Source of the DNA: Bifidobacterium stellenboschense
GTDB taxonomy: Bacteria; Actinomycetota; Actinomycetes; Actinomycetales; Bifidobacteriaceae
NCBI RefSeq assembly: GCF_000741785.1
Contig: NZ_JGZP01000004.1
Span: 121,778-185,777 of the forward strand
DNA length: 64,000 bases
Direction: 5' to 3'
The notes under the pieces are model-generated. The model saw only the letters and a program-made list of their open reading frames with translations. It did no database searches and had not been told where the DNA came from. The position numbers and the translations under genes were made by a program. This document shows positions 38,421 to 46,814 of this stretch, piece after piece (positions within the stretch are counted from its first letter, which is position 1; each line of letters starts with the position of its first letter).

Positions 38421-39300
38421 CGCCCCGCTTCCGTATTCCGTCCGATGATGATGCCGATGGCGGTCTGTGCGACGGCCAGTACGGCCAGCATGATGAGCAC
38501 CGTCCGCCATCCCGAGCCGATGCTGGCGACGATGATCCACAGCAGATCGAGCCGCGGCGCGAATGCCAGTCCGAGCGCACCGATGGCCAATGGCACGCTG
38601 GCGACGACAACGGCGGCGACCTGGCTCGCCCTTCAGCAGCACGGGGATGAGCAGTCCCATGACGATACCGACGAGCTGGAAGACCGCCAGATGCCAGCCG
38701 GTCCGGTCGGCGGGCACGCCGAAGGAGACCTCGATGGTGGGCAGACAGGTGACGCACACGTAATAGTTCACGGATTGCAGCCCCATGAACAGGGTGACGG
38801 CCCATGCCTCCGGCCTTTTCCACATGGAGACGCGGAGCCGGGTCTCCGATGCCGTACTCCGTCGGCTGCGGGGCTGCGCATCGGTGGTGGTCTTCGCAGC
38901 CGGGGTCGTCCTTCGCGCATTCGCCCGTGAACGCCACAGCCACAGCAGCGTGACGATTCCGGCGGGAATGGCTCAGATGCCGAGCGTGCCCCGCCACCCG
39001 ATTGCATCGGACAGGGGCAATGTCACGGCCGAGGCGAACGCGGCCATGCCGGTCATGTATGCGGAGTACATACCGGTGGCAAGTGATGTGTGACCGGGGT
39101 AAATCGCGTTTGACTATGGCCGGCACCAGAACGTTGCCCACCGCGATCGAGCAACCGATGACGAACGTGCCGGCCCACAATCCGATGGTGCCGCATGCCG
39201 AACGGATCACAATGCCGAGCGTCAGGAACACCATCGCGGCCAGCACGGTGCGTTCGATGCCGACGAGGGGATGGGATGACGTTCTGTTATCTGTTCCATG
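38417..39300 (-). pseudogene. CynX/NimT-type MFS transporter, decayed
   Basis: Pieces of one MFS protein are spread over different minus-strand frames. LWAGTFVIGCSIAVGNVLVP comes first; a frameshift near 39085 leads to YMTGMAAFASAVTLPLSD; an in-frame TGA interrupts GI-AIPAG near 38974; the frame then runs through MWKRPEAWAVTLFMG and FGVPADRTGWHLAVFQLVG; another shift near 38630 leads to the last helices, ending at 38417. The N-terminal quarter is missing. The residues match the CynX/YeaN family of anion or small-molecule transporters. It is clearly inactive. Confidence 0.75.
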
Positions 39301-39366
39301 ATGATCGACTAGATGATTAAAGAGTATCCGTGTGATGATGCCGTTGATTCGTATAGGGGGTGTTCG

Positions 39367-39912
39367 TTATCGTCCGTCGGGGATCCGAGCGGCGATGGCG
39401 TTGAGGTTTTCGACGACCGCCGCGATGATCTCGTCGTCGCTTTGTCCGCCTTCCAGCTTGAGCAGGCCAAGCGAGTGGAGGGCCCCGGCGATGGAGAAGA
39501 CGGCGGCGATGCGCTCGCGTTCGTTCGCCGCTCGGGCGGAGTAACGTTCGACGAGCGTCGATTCGATTTTGCGGAACATGGCTTCGGGGCGGCCTGCGAA
39601 CAGGACGCGCAGATCGTCGATCTGGCTGTCGATGGCCGGTCTCCAGCCATTGAGGAATGCGGGTGGATCGGACAGGATCTTGTCCTTGTCGGGGTAATGC
39701 TCCAGCATCGCGTCGATGGTCTCGTCCTCAAGCTTGTCGTTGAGGTCGTATACGTCGAGGTAATGCTTGTAGAACGTGCTCGGGTTGACGAGCGCAAGAT
39801 CGCAGATGCCCTTGACCTTGACCTTCGAGACCGGAACTCCTGATGCCCGTAGGCGCAGGAACGCCTCGCGGATTGCCTTGCGGGTTTTGACGATGCGCAG
39901 ATCGGTCACCAT
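39367..39912 (-). CDS. TetR/AcrR-family transcriptional repressor
   Basis: 181 residues. The N-terminal helix-turn-helix (TRKAIREAFLRL ... KGICDLALVNPSTFYKHY) is of the TetR type, and the remaining all-alpha ligand domain is short. It is divergent from a DHA2 efflux pump with 185 bases between, the usual arrangement of a local drug-responsive repressor. The gap holds a 26-base inverted repeat that could be its operator. The ligand is unknown; the CrtC/AttH-like gene behind the pump may belong to the same regulon. Confidence 0.88.
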   Translation of the reverse strand: MVTDLRIVKTRKAIREAFLRLRASGVPVSKVKVKGICDLALVNPSTFYKHYLDVYDLNDKLEDETIDAMLEHYPDKDKILSDPPAFLNGWRPAIDSQIDDLRVLFAGRPEAMFRKIESTLVERYSARAANERERIAAVFSIAGALHSLGLLKLEGGQSDDEIIAAVVENLNAIAARIPDGR

Positions 39913-39969
39913 GCTCCTTTCGTTCTGCCGGTAGCGTCATTCCCGCTCCGTCCCATAAGCCGTGGGTTG

Positions 39970-39995
39970 TTCGACGATTCAGGCGAATCATCGAA
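39970..39995. promoter_or_regulatory. Inverted repeat, candidate TetR operator
   Basis: Arms TTCGACGATTC and GAATCATCGAA (one mismatch) with a 4-base centre lie 58 bases upstream of the tetR start in the tetR-MFS gap. Size and place fit a TetR-family operator. A second, shorter ATTGAT/ATCAAT pair lies at 40049-40072. Confidence 0.5.
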
Positions 39996-40097
39996 TAAGC
40001 GAGAAATGTCGCATATCGGTGGTTGTCATCCGTTGCGTTTCGATAATAATTGATGCTCGTTGAATAATCAATAACTATTGCTTATCGGAGTGTTATT

Positions 40098-41510
40098 GTG
40101 AAACTTGGCATCAACAGAAAACAATGGATCATGGTCATCGTGCTGCTCATGGGCACATTGCTGGCCGTGCTCAACATGTCGGTGGTCACGCCGGCGCTGC
40201 CGTCCATCATGAAGGACCTCGGGGTGGATTCCACCACCGTTCAGTGGCTGTCCAGCGGTTATTCTCTGGTCGAGGCGATGGTCATCCCGCTCGCCGCGTT
40301 CCTCATGGGGCGCTTCTCCACCCGCAGGCTGTTCATTGGATGCATCTCATTGTTCGCGGCCGGCAGTCTCGTCGCCGCATTCGCGTCGACCTTCCCCCTG
40401 CTCATGGTCGGCCGGGTGCTGCAGGCCCTGTGCACCGGCGCGATCATGCCGATGGTCACCGCGGTGATCCTGCTCGTGTTCCCCAAGGAAAGCCGCGGTA
40501 CGGCAATGGGTATCACAGGACTCGTCGTCGGTTTCGCCCCGGCGCTCGGCCCGTCCGTCTCCGGCGTGATCATCGACTCGTTCGGCTGGCGCACGCTGTT
40601 CTTCATCATGGTGGCAGTCTCGCTGATCGTCATCGCGTTGGCCGCCGTCTACCTGCGTAACTTCGACGGCTTCCAACCGGGTGCGTTCGACCTTGTCTCC
40701 GTGCTGCTCTCCTCGGTCGGTCTGGCATGCCTGTTGTACGGGCTGTCCACGTTCACGTCCACCGGCAACATGATGCTCACCGTCTCGCTGATCGTCGTCG
40801 GTGTGCTGCTCGTGGCCGTGTTCGTGCGCCGACAGCTCAAGGCGAAGGAACCGATGCTGCGCGTCGGAATCCTCGCCAACCGCACCTATGCGCATTCGGT
40901 GATCATCGTGGCATGCATGCAGGCGGCCCTCATGGGTTGCAACGTCATGGTGCCGATGTTCATCCAGACCGTGCTCGGCGCATCCGCCACCGCCAGCGGG
41001 CTCGCCATGCTTCCCGGCGCCCTCATCGGCGCATGCTGCGGCATCGTCTCGGGCCGCATGTTCGACAAATACGGCATCCGCAAGGTCGCCCTGCCCGGCC
41101 TGACGGTCATGACCATCGGCGGCGTGCTCATGGCTCTGCTCGGCGCGGACGCCTCGGTCATCCTCACGGCATGCGCCTACACCGTGCTCTACGCGGGACT
41201 CATGTTCGCCATGACCCCGGTGAACACCTGGGGCATCAACGCGCTCGACAACGAAAACATCGGACACGCGCAAAGCGTGACCAACACCGTCGGACAGATC
41301 GCCTCCTCGATGGGCACAGCCCTCATCGTATCCATCTCCGCGCTGTCCACCACCCTCGCGCCCACCGCCACCGGACACGCGCAATCCATACTCGGCTCGA
41401 CGCTGGCATTCGCCGCCATCGCGGTCATCCTCGCGGTCGCCCTCATCACGGCGCTTCTGGCGACTCGAACGCACCGAGGCACGACGAAACGGACTCTCGT
41501 CGGACAGTGA
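40098..41510 (+). CDS. MFS efflux pump, DHA2 (14-helix) family
   Basis: 470 residues, about 14 membrane helices. Motif A-like GRFSTRR follows helix 2, motif C-type GLVVGFAPALGPSVSGVI lies in helix 5, and WRTLFFI follows. This is the EmrB/QacA layout of proton-driven multidrug exporters. The start is GTG with CGGAG about 7 bases upstream. It is divergent from a TetR repressor and 48 bases upstream of the CrtC/AttH-like gene in the same direction, so pump and hydratase-like protein are probably one operon. The substrate may be the compound handled by the neighbouring enzyme; this is inference. Confidence 0.9.
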   Translation: MKLGINRKQWIMVIVLLMGTLLAVLNMSVVTPALPSIMKDLGVDSTTVQWLSSGYSLVEAMVIPLAAFLMGRFSTRRLFIGCISLFAAGSLVAAFASTFPLLMVGRVLQALCTGAIMPMVTAVILLVFPKESRGTAMGITGLVVGFAPALGPSVSGVIIDSFGWRTLFFIMVAVSLIVIALAAVYLRNFDGFQPGAFDLVSVLLSSVGLACLLYGLSTFTSTGNMMLTVSLIVVGVLLVAVFVRRQLKAKEPMLRVGILANRTYAHSVIIVACMQAALMGCNVMVPMFIQTVLGASATASGLAMLPGALIGACCGIVSGRMFDKYGIRKVALPGLTVMTIGGVLMALLGADASVILTACAYTVLYAGLMFAMTPVNTWGINALDNENIGHAQSVTNTVGQIASSMGTALIVSISALSTTLAPTATGHAQSILGSTLAFAAIAVILAVALITALLATRTHRGTTKRTLVGQ

Positions 41511-41558
41511 CCGAACCGACAACGCATCAACAGACACGGAACCAAAACGAAACGAGAC

Positions 41559-42578
41559 ATGATGAACACCACGAACAACTCGCTGACCCACAACATCCGC
41601 ACCTTCCACCACGGCACCGAACCGCTGGTGGATCCCATCCAAGACACATTCATACGCACCGACAAAGCCGGCAACTCATGGTTCTGGGTCGGTCATTTCG
41701 AGACGGGCGGCCACACCCTTGACTTCATGTACCACGTCAGCGTCCTGCAGGTCTCCAAATACCTGCCGGTGCGCATGATCAACAGCGTGCTGTCCATCAC
41801 CGATGAGACCGGACGCATCTACCGTCACGAAGACCGCTTTTACAAGGTCAGACGAGGACAGGTCGCAGGCCAGGGACTGCACATCCACACCGACAAGGAC
41901 GTCATCGAAGGCGACCTCGACAACATGCGCATCGCATCGGCCATGCCGGACGGATCCATCTACCTCGACCTGCACGGCACCGGATACCCACTCTACAGTC
42001 TCGGTACCGGCTACTTCCAGATCGCCGGAGTGGCCAACTACCAATACTCGTTCCCGCACATGGCCGCCAAAGGCGTCATCACTCTCGGCGGCCAGCGCCA
42101 CGAGGTGGAGGGAATGGTATGGATGGACCGTCAGTTCGCCGGCATGCCCAAAGGCAGAAGCCTCAAGGACGGCTACAACTGCAAATGGCTGTGGATGAAC
42201 CTCTGCTTCGACAACGATCCCGACGTGATCAGCCTATGGGGTGTAACCGAACTGGCCACCGGCAGCGAACATTGCTGGGCCAGCGTCCTGCACGAGGACG
42301 GCACCCAATCTTCCGCCGGCGTGGATCCGATGGTCGGCGACTCCTTCAACGTGTGGGAAAGTCCTGTGACCGGCATGAAATACCCGACCGGATGGACTAT
42401 CTCCATCCCCGAATGGGAAGCGAAACTCACCGTCACATCCATCATGGACGAACAGGAAATCGCTTCGCCGAACCCCTCAGGACGCAAATACGAAGGCGCA
42501 AGCCAAGTGGCCGGCACCTACCGAGGACACTCGGTGACGGGCCACTGCTGCCTCGAACTCGTCGGAGGATGGAACTGA
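41559..42578 (+). CDS. CrtC/AttH-like lipocalin-fold protein (carotenoid 1,2-hydratase type)
   Basis: 339 residues, no signal peptide or membrane helix. The central VEGMVWMDRQFAG and the following WLWMNLCFDNDPD, then WASVLHEDG, match the pattern of the CrtC/AttH family (two lipocalin-like barrels; hydroxyneurosporene synthase, kievitone hydratase and AttH proteins). CrtC adds water to the 1,2 double bond of acyclic carotenoids; AttH members are poorly understood. No carotenoid genes are nearby, so the true substrate is open: another isoprenoid, a fatty acid or a plant phenolic are possible. It lies 48 bases behind the DHA2 pump and is closed by a terminator. GC content is close to the host's, unlike the next gene. 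Confidence 0.65.
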   Translation: MMNTTNNSLTHNIRTFHHGTEPLVDPIQDTFIRTDKAGNSWFWVGHFETGGHTLDFMYHVSVLQVSKYLPVRMINSVLSITDETGRIYRHEDRFYKVRRGQVAGQGLHIHTDKDVIEGDLDNMRIASAMPDGSIYLDLHGTGYPLYSLGTGYFQIAGVANYQYSFPHMAAKGVITLGGQRHEVEGMVWMDRQFAGMPKGRSLKDGYNCKWLWMNLCFDNDPDVISLWGVTELATGSEHCWASVLHEDGTQSSAGVDPMVGDSFNVWESPVTGMKYPTGWTISIPEWEAKLTVTSIMDEQEIASPNPSGRKYEGASQVAGTYRGHSVTGHCCLELVGGWN

Positions 42579-42956
42579 CAACACCGGCCCATCCTCCGAA
42601 ATCACCGGCGTCGGGCCGATTCCGCCAACCCGCCGAAGAAAGCCACAGCCCAACGGGCTGGTGAACAAGGGATTCGGAATGGGCACGGAATAGCCTTTCG
42701 GGGGCTCTCGCACAAGTTAAGCCCGTCTCGCGCACAACACGAGACGGGCTTGACTCCTTGTTTTTATTTAATCCATAAAAACCTCCATAAATTAGCAACC
42801 ATTCAGCGAAAAGATAGTTTAAACCACTGTACATTTAAATTGCCGACTGAGATTAAACAACTATAGTTGTATTATTATTGTAAATTAATTACTATGGGAA
42901 GTCAAGATAGTTTTAAATATCAACTGACTTTCCAGGAACAGGAGAGGACTTTTAAT
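42579..42956. other. Gap with abrupt drop in GC content
   Basis: 378 bases without a gene. Up to about 42750 the DNA is GC-rich and holds the terminator; from about 42755 it is strongly AT-rich, marking the junction with the foreign segment that carries the CruF-like gene. Confidence 0.7.
42719..42768 (+). terminator. Terminator of pump-hydratase operon
   Basis: Perfect 12-bp stem (42719-42730 with 42740-42751), 9-base loop, then a T-rich run around 42758-42768. Confidence 0.85.
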
Positions 42957-43847
42957 ATGGATAACAAGCAAATGCAAATCAGGAAAGCAATTCTTGACAA
43001 ATCATGGATTATCTGTGTGGTTGCAGTGATTGGCGCACTGATTTCAGCGATTTTAATGCCGGATAAGGGACCGATACCGGCGTTTGTCATTATGTTTTTC
43101 TTTGCTATTGTTCACGGAAATGCCCGTTATGGATGGAAAAATATGCTTATTTTCTTTGCCATATACTTTGTGTTGAGTATGTGCCTGGAGACCTGCAGTA
43201 CGATCACAGGATTTCCATTCGGCGCTTATTCTTATACGGCAGTGGAAAACAGTGGCAATGTATCGTTTGGTGTCGGGATATTCTATTTTGACTTAGGCTA
43301 TCTTTCCTGGACGATTGCTTCTATTCTTCTTGATGGAGCAGACTGGAGACTGGATAAAAAAATAAATCTGTTTGCTATGCCTATTGTTGCATCGACAGTT
43401 ATGACGGTAGTTGACCTTGCTACTGATTTTACATCGTCCACTGTGCAGCATATCTGGAACTGGGGAGAAGGCGGTGGTTTCTACGGTGTTCCGTACACAA
43501 ATTTTCTTGGCTGGAGTTTTGTCACCTGGCTGTGCGCACAAGTATTTGCTTTTGTATTACGCAGACAGCAGGAAAATATTCTTCCGACACATAACAAGAG
43601 GAACTTTTTATGGCCTGTTCTGGCATATGGTTCTATGGGACTTAACCTGATCATCGTTTATTTTGTTCCCGGAGAAACGGGAACTGTGATGGATGAAAGG
43701 GGAGTTGCATGGCAGATTTCTGATATGCGGGAGGCGGCATTACTGATAGCATTTTATACTGTGGTATTTATTGCGGTCTTTGCTCTTTTCAAAATGGGGC
43801 GAGGTGATTTGAAAGAAAAACCGGATCAGGAGATTGCAAATCAGTAA
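42957..43847 (+). CDS. CruF-like carotenoid-biosynthesis family membrane protein, foreign origin
   Basis: 296 residues with seven to eight membrane helices. ETCSTITGFPFGAYSYT, a central VVDLATD segment, and IWNWGEGGGFYGVPYTNFLG correspond to the conserved blocks of the carotenoid biosynthesis family (PF04240 type), which includes CruF, a hydratase of psi-ends of carotenoids, and the archaeal bisanhydrobacterioruberin hydratase. AGGAGAGG lies about 9 bases before the ATG. The gene is AT-rich (near 40% GC by eye) with many A/T-ending codons, unlike all neighbours, and probably came from a low-GC gut bacterium. No other carotenoid gene is present. Alternative: a membrane enzyme for another isoprenoid. 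The IS element follows 21 bases after its stop. Confidence 0.6.
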   Translation: MDNKQMQIRKAILDKSWIICVVAVIGALISAILMPDKGPIPAFVIMFFFAIVHGNARYGWKNMLIFFAIYFVLSMCLETCSTITGFPFGAYSYTAVENSGNVSFGVGIFYFDLGYLSWTIASILLDGADWRLDKKINLFAMPIVASTVMTVVDLATDFTSSTVQHIWNWGEGGGFYGVPYTNFLGWSFVTWLCAQVFAFVLRRQQENILPTHNKRNFLWPVLAYGSMGLNLIIVYFVPGETGTVMDERGVAWQISDMREAALLIAFYTVVFIAVFALFKMGRGDLKEKPDQEIANQ

Positions 43848-43868
43848 TACATATTTGAAGAAATTTTA

Positions 43869-45269
43869 GGCGCTGTTGTTGTTTTCGTGGGTGTGGGTTC
43901 GTCGTTGAGCCGTTGAGGGGGGTAAGAGAAGAGCGCTTCCTGGGTAGGATGTTCATCGACCAAGAAAAACAACAACCAAAAAGCGCCTGATGAACAGCAT
44001 ATTCAACCAGCTCCTCAACGTTAAAGGCACGGTCGTCGAGGACGCGCGGATCGTCGACTCGCCGCTGCGCCCCACGCCCGTGCTCGAAATCCGCGTGCGC
44101 CCGCGCAGGGGCATGCTCCGATGCTCGAGGTGCGGCAGACGTCGTCGTGGTTACGACCAGGGCGGCGGCGCGCGTCGCTGGAGGCACCAGGACTTCGGCT
44201 GCTGGCGCGTCGAACTGGTCGCCTCGATGCCGCGCGTGGACTGCCCGAAGTGCGGCGTGGTGGTCGCCCGGGTGCCGTGGGCCGAGCCCGGCAGCCGGTT
44301 CACGCGTGATTTCGAGACGGAATGCGCATGGCTGATGACCGTCGCCGACCAGAAGACCGTCAGCGGGTTCCTGCACATCGCATGGCGCACCGCGGGCGAC
44401 ATCGCCCATAGGGTCGCCGAGCGGTTGAAAGCGTCGATGCCGTCGCCGTTCGACGGGCTCACCGCGATCGGCGTGGACGAGACCAGCTACCGGAAGGGCC
44501 ACACGTATTTGACCGTCGTCGTCGACCATGAGCGCCGTCGGGTGATCTGGGCGCACGACGGATACGGCAAGGACGTGTTCGACCTGTTCTTCAAGGCCCT
44601 CGCACCCGAACAGCGCGCCTCCATCCGCGTGGTCACCGGCGACGGGGCGCGTTGGATCGACTCGTGCGTCGCCGAGCACTGCCCGAACGCGGAACGCGTA
44701 TTGGACGGCTTCCATATCGTCTCCTGGACGACCGGCGCGCTCGACCGGGTCAGGAAACGCCTGTGGAACGACGCGAGACGCGCCGGCGACGAGGAGACGA
44801 CCAAGCGCATGCGCGGCGTCAAATACGCCGTCCTGAAGAACCCCGACGACCTGACCGACAAGCAATCCGAGGCGTTCGACGCGTTGAGGAACACGGATCC
44901 CAAAGGCCAGCTCTACCGCGCCTGGCGGCTCAAGGAACTCCTCGGGACCCTGCTCAGACACCCCCTCGACCGGGCATGCGGCGAACTGAACCACTGGGTG
45001 TTCCGGGCGTCACGCTCACGCATCCCCGAGATCGTCGAACTCGCCAGGAAGATCAGGAGACGTCGCCCCGACATCCTGCGCACGATCGAACTGGGCTACT
45101 CCAACGCCAGGCTCGAAGCATTCAACAACCGGATCAAAGTCACCATCCGCATGGCCTACGGCTTCCACCACGTCACCAACCTCATCGCGCTCGTCATGCT
45201 CCGATGCGGCGGACTCGACATCCACCTACCCACACCGACAATCTAACCCACGAAAACAGCAGAAGCCTC
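43869..45269 (+). mobile_element. ISL3-family insertion sequence
   Basis: Bounded by imperfect 24-base terminal inverted repeats (43869-43892 and 45246-45269; 19 of 24 match, the inner 13 perfectly). One transposase gene lies inside and its TAA touches the right repeat. An 8-base target duplication, usual for ISL3, was not found, so the outer ends could be off by a base or two, or the copy was rearranged. A partial inverted copy of the left end lies at 43964-43987, directly before the transposase start. Confidence 0.75.
43990..45246 (+). CDS. ISL3-family transposase (DDE)
   Basis: 418 residues, full length. The N-terminal zinc-ribbon has paired cysteines (CSRCGRR and CPKCG), followed by an HTH region and the ISL3 DDE domain: IGVDETSYRKGH (first Asp), VTGDGARWI (second Asp) and, near the end, SNARLEAFNNRIKV (Glu). 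GC-rich codon use is like that of bifidobacteria, so the IS probably belongs to the genus. There is no good ribosome site before the ATG at 43990, and a hairpin between the IS end and 43987 could block translation of read-through transcripts. It appears intact and could be active. Confidence 0.92.
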   Translation: MNSIFNQLLNVKGTVVEDARIVDSPLRPTPVLEIRVRPRRGMLRCSRCGRRRRGYDQGGGARRWRHQDFGCWRVELVASMPRVDCPKCGVVVARVPWAEPGSRFTRDFETECAWLMTVADQKTVSGFLHIAWRTAGDIAHRVAERLKASMPSPFDGLTAIGVDETSYRKGHTYLTVVVDHERRRVIWAHDGYGKDVFDLFFKALAPEQRASIRVVTGDGARWIDSCVAEHCPNAERVLDGFHIVSWTTGALDRVRKRLWNDARRAGDEETTKRMRGVKYAVLKNPDDLTDKQSEAFDALRNTDPKGQLYRAWRLKELLGTLLRHPLDRACGELNHWVFRASRSRIPEIVELARKIRRRRPDILRTIELGYSNARLEAFNNRIKVTIRMAYGFHHVTNLIALVMLRCGGLDIHLPTPTI

Positions 45270-45296
45270 AATTATGTTAACGAGCAGCCTCGAAGC

Positions 45297-45337
45297 AAAA
45301 CAAAGAAGCCCTACATCCCAAGCGGGAGTAGGGCTTT
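45297..45337 (-). terminator. Present terminator of tRNA-Pro
   Basis: 9-bp stem (45306-45314 with 45328-45336) and a U-rich tail on the minus strand, just behind the tRNA 3' end. It was brought in by the island and restores termination. Confidence 0.75.
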
Positions 45338-45371
45338 CGGGTCGGGCTGACAGGATTTGAACCTGCGACAT
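45338..45371 (-). repeat. Right attachment repeat within tRNA-Pro
   Basis: 34 bases identical to 36953-36986, forming the 3' end of the intact tRNA-Pro gene. Confidence 0.85.
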
Positions 45372-45415
45372 TCTGCTCCCAAAGCAGACGCGCTACCAAG
45401 CTGCGCTACAGCCCG
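45342..45415 (-). tRNA. tRNA-Pro (anticodon TGG)
   Basis: 74 bases; acceptor stem CGGGCTG/CAGCCCG, anticodon stem TCTGC/GCAGA with loop TTTGGGA, T-arm GCAGG-TTCAAAT-CCTGT (last pair G-T). It is the integration site of the island. Confidence 0.95.
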
Positions 45416-45488
45416 TCGTGCCTTTGCCGAAGCAGGCACAATCAGTCATTGTACAATACAGGTGGACGTGACGCGAACGGGAGGAGTC

Positions 45489-46658
45489 ATGGAACGGATG
45501 GTCATGGGCCGCCACCAGCGCGCCGAGACGGGCGGGCTCGTCGCTTTCATCCTGTGCGCGTTCGCCGGCGCCGTCGGCATGAACCTGTATCTCGAATACG
45601 CGCCAGCCATCTGGCAGGTCACGCAACGTCGCTTCTCCGTATGCTCCGGCATCGTCGCCGCCTGCGCGGTCCTCTCCTTCTGCTCCGGATACATGAGCCA
45701 TTCGCGCTCGATGACGCTCAAGGCCGGATGGCTCGTGCCGTTGCGCCGCACCTTCGAGACGCTCGCCTTGTCCGTTGTGTACGCGGCCACCACGTTCCTT
45801 TCCACGTTCGCGCTGCTCGGCGCCATCAACGAGATGATGGGCACGCTGTTCGTCGGCTACATGTCGTCCGTGTGCGCCGCGTTCGCCGGCGTCGTCGGCT
45901 ACATGACGTTTGTGCAGGCGGAGATGATGAGCGCGAAGACCCTCGCCTCGCTCCTGCCGTTCTTCGTCGTCTCCGGCGTGTGCGTCGCCGGACTCACCAC
46001 CGACGACCCGTACTGGTACCACAACAACTTCTCCCAGCTCGGCGACCGCACCACGTTCGCCGCCACCATGTTCAACTCGACGCTCATGCTCGCCGGCGTA
46101 TGCGTCATCATCGTCAGCTACTTCGCCGTGTCCGAGCTCGTCACCACCGAACGGCTCATGAGACTCTGGCACGACCGCACGCGCGACGACCCGAACCGCG
46201 GCTACGACATCCCGCACTTCGCCCTGCGCATCGCCGTGCTCTCCGCCCTGCTCACCGTCTCCGGACTCGCGTTCATCGGCATCGGCGCGTTCCGATACAC
46301 GCCCCACAATCTCATGCACAACATCTGCGCGAAGGGCCTGCCGTTCGTCATGCTCGTCCTGTTCCTCATGCTGCCGTGGCTCGCCCCGCGCATCAGCAAG
46401 GTCGTCATGGTCGGTTCCGATCTGGCGGCGCTCCTGTGCGCCGGATTCTGGGGGAACATGATGCTCGGCCACAACACGCTCACCAACGTGGAGGCGCTCG
46501 CCGGCATGTTGTTCCTCGGATGGTTCATCGTGTTCTCGCGGCAGATCGCCGCCATCGAGGCGGACCGCGTCTCGATGGAGCTCGTGCACGCGCAGACCGC
46601 CGAACAGCGTGAGCGGCGCGAGCGCATGCCCGAGTCCCGTATCGCCTCCGATCGGTGA
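45489..46658 (+). CDS. Polytopic membrane protein, DUF998-like
   Basis: 389 residues with about ten hydrophobic segments. The segment YHNNFSQLGDRTT between helices resembles the HxxSxLG motif of DUF998 membrane proteins; the function of that family is unknown. The ATG at 45489 has GGGAGGAG just before it; the longer upstream frame runs through tRNA-Pro and is not real. It ends with a charged cytoplasmic tail. The gene is divergent from tRNA-Pro and is followed, 156 bases later, by a DUF6466-like gene. Confidence 0.7.
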   Translation: MERMVMGRHQRAETGGLVAFILCAFAGAVGMNLYLEYAPAIWQVTQRRFSVCSGIVAACAVLSFCSGYMSHSRSMTLKAGWLVPLRRTFETLALSVVYAATTFLSTFALLGAINEMMGTLFVGYMSSVCAAFAGVVGYMTFVQAEMMSAKTLASLLPFFVVSGVCVAGLTTDDPYWYHNNFSQLGDRTTFAATMFNSTLMLAGVCVIIVSYFAVSELVTTERLMRLWHDRTRDDPNRGYDIPHFALRIAVLSALLTVSGLAFIGIGAFRYTPHNLMHNICAKGLPFVMLVLFLMLPWLAPRISKVVMVGSDLAALLCAGFWGNMMLGHNTLTNVEALAGMLFLGWFIVFSRQIAAIEADRVSMELVHAQTAEQRERRERMPESRIASDR

Positions 46659-46814
46659 CGCGTGACATGCGGTAGGCGTGCCGCGCGTCACCGGTGACAT
46701 GGACGACATGTCGCCGTCGTCTCTCGCAAGTACACTGGACTTTCGCAATCGCATGGACGCATGGGCCGCATCGCGCCGCGTTTCCCGCCACCCGCCAGAC
46801 AGAGGGAGAAGGTT

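Larger units (their letters stand above)
36953..45371. mobile_element. Genomic island integrated at tRNA-Pro(TGG)
   Basis: About 8.4 kb lie between a 34-bp direct repeat. The right copy is the 3' part of an intact tRNA-Pro; the left copy is the same tRNA tail without the rest of the gene. A terminator stands behind each copy. This is the classic footprint of a tyrosine-integrase element inserted in a tRNA gene. Contents: decayed ABC-ATPase and MFS genes, TetR, DHA2 pump, CrtC/AttH-like and CruF-like genes, and an ISL3 element. No integrase, relaxase or phage gene is recognisable, so the element is likely fixed. Composition is mosaic: high GC on the left and in the middle, AT-rich around 42760-43870. 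Confidence 0.75.

Noticed and set aside
43861..45277. 8-base target duplication around the ISL3 element
   Set aside because: The flanks do not match (AAATTTTA on the left, AATTATGT on the right), so no duplication is claimed.
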